Notes under the pieces: model-generated
What the model saw: the letters and a program-made list of their open reading frames with translations, nothing else
Database searches by the model: none
Told to the model about the DNA's origin: nothing
Shown here: one piece after another, positions 6,471-10,075 of the stretch
Position numbering within the stretch: position 1 is the first letter of the stretch
How the letters are laid out: every line of letters begins with the position of its first letter
Position numbers and translations under genes: made by a program
Assembly (NCBI GenBank): GCA_019348305.1
Contig: JAHWJQ010000066.1
Span: 1 to 10,075 of the forward strand
From: Actinomycetota bacterium
GTDB lineage: Bacteria; Actinomycetota; Acidimicrobiia; Acidimicrobiales; CADCTF01
DNA length: 10,075 nt
Direction of reading: 5' to 3'

Positions 6471-6603
6471 CGCAACTGCCCATTCCCGACCGGGGGCTGG
6501 AGAACCGCGGCGTGGTGGATCGCGACCGCTTTGTCACCTGTTCGCAGAAACCGCCCCGAATCGCGACCAACGGCGGGGTCTGGCGACCTTCAGGTGCTGC
6601 ACC
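6471..6603 (-). promoter_or_regulatory. PBP gene upstream region with a direct repeat
   Basis: These 133 bases hold the leader of the PBP gene. The nonamer ATCGCGACC occurs at 6519-6527 and 6560-6568, spaced 41 bases apart and in the same orientation (GGTCGCGAT in the sense direction of the PBP gene). Its TCGCGACC core also appears twice upstream of the response-regulator gene. I see no clear -10/-35 pair and no terminator hairpin for the STAS gene. A role as binding site of the nearby OmpR-family regulator is a hypothesis. Confidence 0.35.
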
Positions 6604-7008
6604 TCACGCGGGGAGCTCTTGCGGTTGCATTCGCGGCGGGGCGTTGCGAAGGGGGTCGACGACGGGGTCCGCTGATCCCTCGAGCACAGCGATCGCTTCG
6701 TCCATGGTTGCGACGATCGGGAGCACGCGGTCCATCCCGACGGTGTGGAGAAGGCGGTGGACCGCCCGCCGCGCCGAGCAGATGACGACGTCGCCGTCGG
6801 CGGCGTGGATCCGGCGAGCGCCGGCGATGAGGCACCCCAGGCCGGCGGAGTCGATGAAGGCTACGCCGGAGAAGTCGAGAACGACCTTGCGATACGCGGC
6901 GAGGGCGACGACGCACTCCCGCAGTGCCGGCGCGTGCGCGGCGTCGGCGTCACCTTGCACCCTGCAGATGGCTGTCTTGTCAACCGTCTCGATCCTGAAG
7001 GCGAACAT
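6604..7008 (-). CDS. STAS-domain anti-sigma factor antagonist (SpoIIAA/RsbV-like)
   Basis: This 134-residue STAS protein belongs to the type that binds a partner-switching kinase/anti-sigma factor when dephosphorylated, thereby freeing a sigma factor. The conserved core reads VVLDFSGVAFIDSAGLGCL at residues 42-60, with Ser54 at the position phosphorylated in SpoIIAA and RsbV. ICRVQGDAD (14-22) is the first strand and turn, and the domain ends near residue 115; the last 20 residues are unconserved. The start was placed at ATG 7008 because a perfect AGGAGG sits six bases upstream; the longer reading from 7050 adds 14 residues with no family similarity. No RsbW-type kinase is encoded in the window, so the partner is unknown. 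The gene lies 104 bases downstream of the GerMN gene and 133 upstream of the PBP gene, on the same strand. Confidence 0.9.
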   Translation of the reverse strand: MFAFRIETVDKTAICRVQGDADAAHAPALRECVVALAAYRKVVLDFSGVAFIDSAGLGCLIAGARRIHAADGDVVICSARRAVHRLLHTVGMDRVLPIVATMDEAIAVLEGSADPVVDPLRNAPPRMQPQELPA

Positions 7009-7014
7009 CGTGCC

Positions 7015-7020
7015 CCTCCT
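7015..7020 (-). promoter_or_regulatory. Ribosome-binding site that fixes the STAS gene start
   Basis: AGGAGG on the minus strand, six bases before ATG 7008, is the clearest Shine-Dalgarno site in the minus-strand block. It favours the shorter N-terminus over the in-frame start at 7050. Confidence 0.85.
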
Positions 7021-7112
7021 CTCGACGTGCCTCGATGACACTTGTTGCATGATCGGCCCTCGGCCTTGTGAACACCCCGCGACGAGGTTCTGGTTCGGTA
7101 ACGTCCGTCGTC

Positions 7113-7670
7113 CTACGCGGGCGCGAGCGCGTCGTAGTCAGCCGGGCGGACCGGCTCGCTCGTGAGCTGCCCGTCACCCTTGGCGACAGCCACAGCTTCC
7201 CCCTCGATGGCAACCTGAACCTGGTCGACGGGCGAAGCTGCCGCCGCGGTGTAGACCAGTTGGGCGAGCGCCAGGAGGTGCTCCTCGCCGACGATGCTGA
7301 TGAACTCCTCGGAGAGGTCCACGCGGAGCGTGGTGCCGTCGAGCGTCACGCCGAGGACCCGAGTGCCGGCGGGGATGGCGGTGCGGAGCCCGAGCGCCGC
7401 TTCCGTTTCGCGCGGCCCCTCGAGGAGGGCATCGAGGGTCGCCGCCAGTGACGGTTGCGCCGGCCGTTGCACCGGCTGCAGGCGCTCACCGGCAACGAGG
7501 TAGAGGACCGACCGCTCGACGTCGTCCTCGCCGCCGGCGCCGGCCTCGGCGGGCACCGGGTCGGGCGGCAGCTGCGCGGCATCGAGAGCGACCGGCCCCT
7601 CGTCGTCGGGGATACCGCACCCGCCGCCGAGGGCGACGAGCGCGATCACCACGAGGAACCGGCGATGCAT
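7113..7670 (-). CDS. GerMN-domain lipoprotein, short LpqB-like
   Basis: This 185-residue secreted lipoprotein begins MHRRFLVVIALVALGGGC, a short signal peptide ending at Cys18; the residue at -3 is Gly rather than the usual Leu/Val/Ile, so the lipobox is imperfect. The CGIPDD start of the mature chain resembles other actinobacterial GerMN lipoproteins. A low-complexity linker leads to a GerMN domain at about 65-165, with IPAGTRVLGVTLDGTTLRVDLSEEF followed by HLLALAQLVYTAAA and VDQVQVAIEGE. GerMN domains occur in spore-germination protein GerM and in LpqB, a partner of the MtrB kinase. LpqB adds a long beta-propeller that is absent here. The ATG shares its A with the kinase stop (TGATG), so translation should be coupled. 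A longer frame from 7736 lacks a signal peptide and was rejected. Confidence 0.88.
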   Translation of the reverse strand: MHRRFLVVIALVALGGGCGIPDDEGPVALDAAQLPPDPVPAEAGAGGEDDVERSVLYLVAGERLQPVQRPAQPSLAATLDALLEGPRETEAALGLRTAIPAGTRVLGVTLDGTTLRVDLSEEFISIVGEEHLLALAQLVYTAAAASPVDQVQVAIEGEAVAVAKGDGQLTSEPVRPADYDALAPA

Positions 7671-9013
7671 CAAGCTGACCGCCGGGGCAGCTGGATCACG
7701 AACCGGGCACCGGTCGGGCGTACCTCCTCGACCCACACCTGTCCGCCGTGCAGGCGCGCCTGCTCGTGGACCAGGGCGAGCCCGAGCCCGACGCCGTCGG
7801 AGGACGAGCGCCGACCCGATGTCGATCCCCGGAAGAAGCGCTGGAAGACAGCCTCGCGATCCGCCGGCGGGACCCCCGGCCCCCGGTCCTCGACGTACAA
7901 CGACACTGAGTCGGCGGCTACGACCACGCCGGCGGCCACCGCCCCTCCGGCGTGGGCAACGGCGTTGCGGACGAGGTTGCTGATCGAGTGCTCGACGCGC
8001 CGACGGTCGACCAGTACCACCTTGGCGTCCTCCGACGGTGCGTCTACCTCGACGGAGACGCCGGCAGCGCCTTCGTCTCGGAGCACCCGCGCCACGAGTG
8101 CGGCCAGATCGACGCGCTCCAGTTCGAGCGAGGCCACGCCGGCGTCGTACCGTGAGATCTCGAGCAGGTCGGTCACGAGCCCCTCGAACCGGTCCACCTC
8201 TTCGCTGAGGAGGTCGAGGGCCCGGACCGAGCGGGGAGGCATCTCGGCTCTCCGCCCTTGCATGATCTCGACGGCCGAGCGCAGCGTCGTCAACGGCGAC
8301 CGAAGCTCGTGGCTCACGTCAGAAGCGAAGCGGGCGTCGCGCTCGATCCGGTCCTGCAGTGAGTCGACCATCGAGTTGAAGCCTTTGGCCAGCGCGAAGA
8401 GCTCTTCGTCGCCGGCGGCGTCGAGCCTCGCGTCGAGCCGGCCGGCCGCGATCGACGCCGCCGCTCGCCCGATGTCGAGCACGGGGCGCAGGACGCGCCT
8501 CGATGCCCAGTACCCGAGGCTGAGACTCCCGACGAAGGCGAAGGCGGCGGCGGCGAGCAGCGAGTAGCGGAGGGTGCTGAGGGTCCGGGACAGCTCGGCC
8601 AGTGGGAACACCTCGAAGTAGGAGTCCTCCTCGTCGAGGGGGATCCCCACAGCAACGACGGAGTCGCCATTGGCCCGGTAGCGTTGCCGGCCTGGTCGAC
8701 GCTCCTCGACGACCAGCGACCGCAGCTCCGGCGGCAGGATCTCCGGTCCGAGACCTGCCGACGCCGCGAACCAGGCGCTGTCGACGCGGACCATCGCCCT
8801 GCCTCCGGAGGGTGTCCCGAGGGACCCGAGCAGGTGGGGGATTTCGGGGTTCGGCGTGCGGAGGAGGTTCCGGACGAGCCGGGCATTCGCCTGGGCCTGT
8901 CGCACCGCCGAGGCCTGGCGCTGGGACAGGAGGTACCCGCTGGCCAGGCCGTAGGTGGCGACCGACATGGCGGTCACTGCGAGCAGCCCGATCAAGGCGA
9001 AGGTCAGCATCAC
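7670..9013 (-). CDS. mtrB: Membrane sensor histidine kinase, MtrB-like
   Basis: This protein of at least 447 residues has a first membrane helix at about 3-30, an extracytoplasmic region to about 147, a second helix at 150-170, a HAMP linker (171-222), a HisKA dimerisation domain with RFASDVSHELRSPLTTLR (phospho-acceptor His235) and a HATPase domain. The nucleotide-binding boxes are SNLVRNAVAHA (Asn346, Asn350), DRGPGVP (376-382) and GVGLGLA (407-413). The HisKA region and the DRFEGLVTDLLEISRYDAGVA stretch closely resemble MtrB of mycobacteria as I remember it; the sensor region is shorter. GTG 9013 is the conservative start, but the frame stays open upstream through a basic LTRLFARGRLRFR segment, and a CTG at 9052 overlaps the regulator stop. 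The 3' end overlaps the lipoprotein ATG. The gene symbol is by similarity and gene order. Confidence 0.93.
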   Translation of the reverse strand: MMLTFALIGLLAVTAMSVATYGLASGYLLSQRQASAVRQAQANARLVRNLLRTPNPEIPHLLGSLGTPSGGRAMVRVDSAWFAASAGLGPEILPPELRSLVVEERRPGRQRYRANGDSVVAVGIPLDEEDSYFEVFPLAELSRTLSTLRYSLLAAAAFAFVGSLSLGYWASRRVLRPVLDIGRAAASIAAGRLDARLDAAGDEELFALAKGFNSMVDSLQDRIERDARFASDVSHELRSPLTTLRSAVEIMQGRRAEMPPRSVRALDLLSEEVDRFEGLVTDLLEISRYDAGVASLELERVDLAALVARVLRDEGAAGVSVEVDAPSEDAKVVLVDRRRVEHSISNLVRNAVAHAGGAVAAGVVVAADSVSLYVEDRGPGVPPADREAVFQRFFRGSTSGRRSSSDGVGLGLALVHEQARLHGGQVWVEEVRPTGARFVIQLPRRSA

Positions 9014-9048
9014 CCGGAACCGCAGCCGGCCGCGGGCGAACAGGCGCG

Positions 9049-9738
9049 TCAGGTGACGACCTTGTAACCGAGCCCCCGCACGGTCACCACATGCCTCGGG
9101 TTCGAGGGGTCATCCTCGACCTTCGCCCGGAGGCGGTGCACGTGGGCGTCGACCAGCTTCCCGTCGCCGAGGTAGCTGTAGCCCCAGACCTTGTCGAGAA
9201 GGGCCTCCCTACTGAACAGCCGTCCCGGGTGCTCTGCCATCCTGCACAGCAGGCGGAACTCCGTCTTGGTCAGGGTGATGGGGGATTCGCCCTTCAGCAC
9301 GACTCCTTCGTCAACCCTCACCTCCACGTCGCCGAAGCGGATCACCTTGTTCGGCGTCGTGTCGCCGCCGCCGCCGGTGCGGGCCCGTCGCAGCAGCGCC
9401 CGCACCCGCGCCGTGAGCTCCTTGGCGTGGAATGGCTTCGTCACGTAGTCGTCCGCTCCGGCCTCCAGCCCTGCGACGACGTCGAACGGGTCGGTCCGTG
9501 CCGTCAGCATGATGATCGGGACGTCGCTGCGCTTGCGCAGTTCTCGACAACAGTCGAAACCGTTCATGCCCGGGAGCATGAGGTCGACGATGACGCAGGC
9601 GGCCGGCGCTCGCTCGAAGGCGGCGAGGCCGTCCTCGGCGGAGGCTGCCCCGACCACGTCGTAGCCGTCGTCCTCCAGGAGCAACTCCGTCGTCTCCCGG
9701 ATGCGGTCGTCGTCTTCGATGATCAGGATCTGCGCCAT
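9049..9738 (-). CDS. mtrA: OmpR/PhoB-family response regulator, MtrA-like
   Basis: This 229-residue transcription factor has a receiver domain (1-115) with acidic pocket Glu8-Asp9-Asp10, phospho-acceptor Asp52 in VDLMLPGMNG, Thr79 in MLTA and Lys101 in TKPF. A winged-helix DNA-binding domain (about 130-227) contains TLTKTEFRLLCRMAEHPGRL, the recognition-helix region DAHVHRLRAKVEDD and the terminal RGLGYKVV. ATG 9738 is preceded by GAGGA on the minus strand with a 4-base spacer, and the receiver begins at once with AQILIIEDDD. A longer frame from 10005 adds unconserved residues and was rejected. The cognate kinase follows 35 bases downstream, or overlaps if the kinase starts at CTG. Gene order and sequence match MtrA, which controls cell-wall and division genes in actinobacteria; targets here are not known. 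Confidence 0.94.
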   Translation of the reverse strand: MAQILIIEDDDRIRETTELLLEDDGYDVVGAASAEDGLAAFERAPAACVIVDLMLPGMNGFDCCRELRKRSDVPIIMLTARTDPFDVVAGLEAGADDYVTKPFHAKELTARVRALLRRARTGGGGDTTPNKVIRFGDVEVRVDEGVVLKGESPITLTKTEFRLLCRMAEHPGRLFSREALLDKVWGYSYLGDGKLVDAHVHRLRAKVEDDPSNPRHVVTVRGLGYKVVT

Positions 9739-9928
9739 TGCATCCTCATGTTCCCACGGGAAGGTGGGGGGAGACGGGGGCCAAGTTGCGCTCAGGCCGC
9801 GATTCGATGACGAAACGTTCGCGACCGGCCGGGCCCGGACGGACGGGGTATACACCCAGCAACGCGCGTGGAGGAGACCGAAGACGATGTTGTGCTGGTG
9901 CGCTCGCGACCTCGAGGCGGGGTAGCCC
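9739..9928. promoter_or_regulatory. Divergent upstream region of the response-regulator operon and the right-edge gene
   Basis: The 190 bases hold several symmetrical elements. An imperfect dyad spans 9798-9823: CGCGA and TCGCG on the outside, TTCG and CGAA inside, with an ACGT bulge. TCGCGACC occurs at 9819-9826 and 9904-9911, matching the pair upstream of the PBP gene. GGGGTATACACCC at 9845-9857 contains the palindrome GTATAC and a GGGTAT that could be a -10 on the plus strand; no convincing -35 was found. A 12-codon ORF lies at 9887-9925. Promoter activity is expected here but not located. Confidence 0.45.
9887..9925 (+). CDS. Possible 12-codon leader ORF (MLCWCARDLEAG)
   Basis: ATG at 9887 is preceded by GGAGGAG (9870-9876) with a 10-base spacer and encodes 12 residues including Cys-Trp-Cys, ending at TAG 9923-9925. 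The next gene's GTG follows three bases later in the same frame. It could be a regulatory leader peptide, or a chance ORF in GC-rich DNA. The strong ribosome-binding site is the only positive evidence. Confidence 0.25.
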   Translation: MLCWCARDLEAG

Positions 9929-10075
9929 GTGACTGCATCGCCGCCGGTCCCCGTCGGTGAGCGAGTACCGGCGGGAGACGAGGCGCCGTCTCGACCGACG
10001 AGCAACGGGGCGCGGGAGAGACGCTCGCCCGCTGTGCCCCGATGGCTCGACAGTGCGGTGGCGGTGGGCTGGCGG
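9929..10075 (+). CDS. 5' end of an unidentified gene cut by the window, perhaps a membrane protein
   Basis: GTG at 9929 opens a frame of 49 codons that runs off the right edge, and an in-frame TAG at 9923 bars any earlier start. The first 34 residues are Pro/Arg/Glu-rich and look disordered; the last ones read VPRWLDSAVAVGWR. That resembles the cytoplasmic lead-in to a first membrane helix, as seen in actinobacterial AI-2E-family transporters, but too little is present to assign a family. A GGCGGGG stretch six bases before the GTG is a poor ribosome-binding site. The gene is divergent from the response-regulator operon and would share its upstream region. Confidence 0.45.
   Translation, partial: MTASPPVPVGERVPAGDEAPSRPTSNGARERRSPAVPRWLDSAVAVGWR

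Noticed and set aside
7009..7112. Possible terminator or promoter in the gap between the GerMN and STAS genes
   Set aside because: Only a 4-bp GGCC/GGCC symmetry and no recognisable promoter boxes were visible, apart from the STAS ribosome-binding site.
7671..7736. 22-codon extension of the GerMN lipoprotein
   Set aside because: It would bury the signal peptide; ATG 7670 starts the lipoprotein signal and overlaps the kinase stop in a coupling arrangement.
9739..10005. 89-codon N-terminal extension of the response regulator
   Set aside because: The receiver domain begins exactly at ATG 9738, which has a GAGGA site; the extension has no family similarity.
1..10075. Mobile element, phage, toxin-antitoxin or defence system
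   Set aside because: No transposase, integrase, nuclease-effector or toxin-like protein, no terminal repeats and no composition break could be seen; all long genes belong to housekeeping, envelope or regulatory families.

Overview
The window is GC-rich DNA (by eye about two thirds G+C) with tightly packed genes and frequent GTG starts. The gene families point to a Gram-positive-type actinobacterium: an MtrA/MtrB-like two-component pair followed by a GerMN lipoprotein, a DUF6458 protein, a short DUF421 protein, and a class A penicillin-binding protein with a long Thr/Pro tail. Such poly-Thr tails are familiar to me from Acidimicrobiia and relatives, but that class-level placement is only an inference. 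I see no tRNA, rRNA, CRISPR array, insertion sequence or phage gene.

Left part, 1-1820, plus strand: the 3' end of a LigD-type primase-polymerase gene with an internal gap, a MscS-type mechanosensitive channel gene and a DUF421 membrane protein gene. Neighbouring genes overlap by 19 and 17 bases, so they look like one transcription unit. It meets a convergent YihY/BrkB-type membrane protein gene (1830-2759, minus) at a small hairpin whose two arms carry the two stop codons.

Middle part, 2795-4015: divergent from the YihY gene are a CsbD-like stress protein gene and a DUF4230 membrane-anchored protein gene. A strong symmetrical hairpin (3783-3817) separates them from a convergent 62-residue DUF6458 membrane protein gene.

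Right part, 4134-9738, all minus strand. In order of transcription these are an OmpR-family response regulator, a HAMP/HisKA/HATPase sensor kinase, a short GerMN lipoprotein whose start overlaps the kinase stop, a STAS-domain anti-sigma-factor antagonist, and a bifunctional glycosyltransferase/transpeptidase. The regulator-kinase-GerMN order matches the actinobacterial mtrA-mtrB-lpqB locus, but the third protein is far shorter than LpqB. With the downstream STAS and PBP genes, the region reads as an envelope-sensing and cell-wall-synthesis block. An octamer, GGTCGCGA in the sense direction, occurs twice upstream of the PBP gene and twice in the region upstream of the regulator, and I found no other copy in the window.

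Right edge, 9739-10075: an upstream region with dyad symmetries, a possible 12-codon leader ORF and the first 49 codons of a divergent gene cut by the window. No clearly novel defence or biosynthetic system is visible. The best leads are the reduced MtrAB-LpqB-like module with its candidate shared operator, the gapped polymerase, and the hairpin arrangements between convergent genes.
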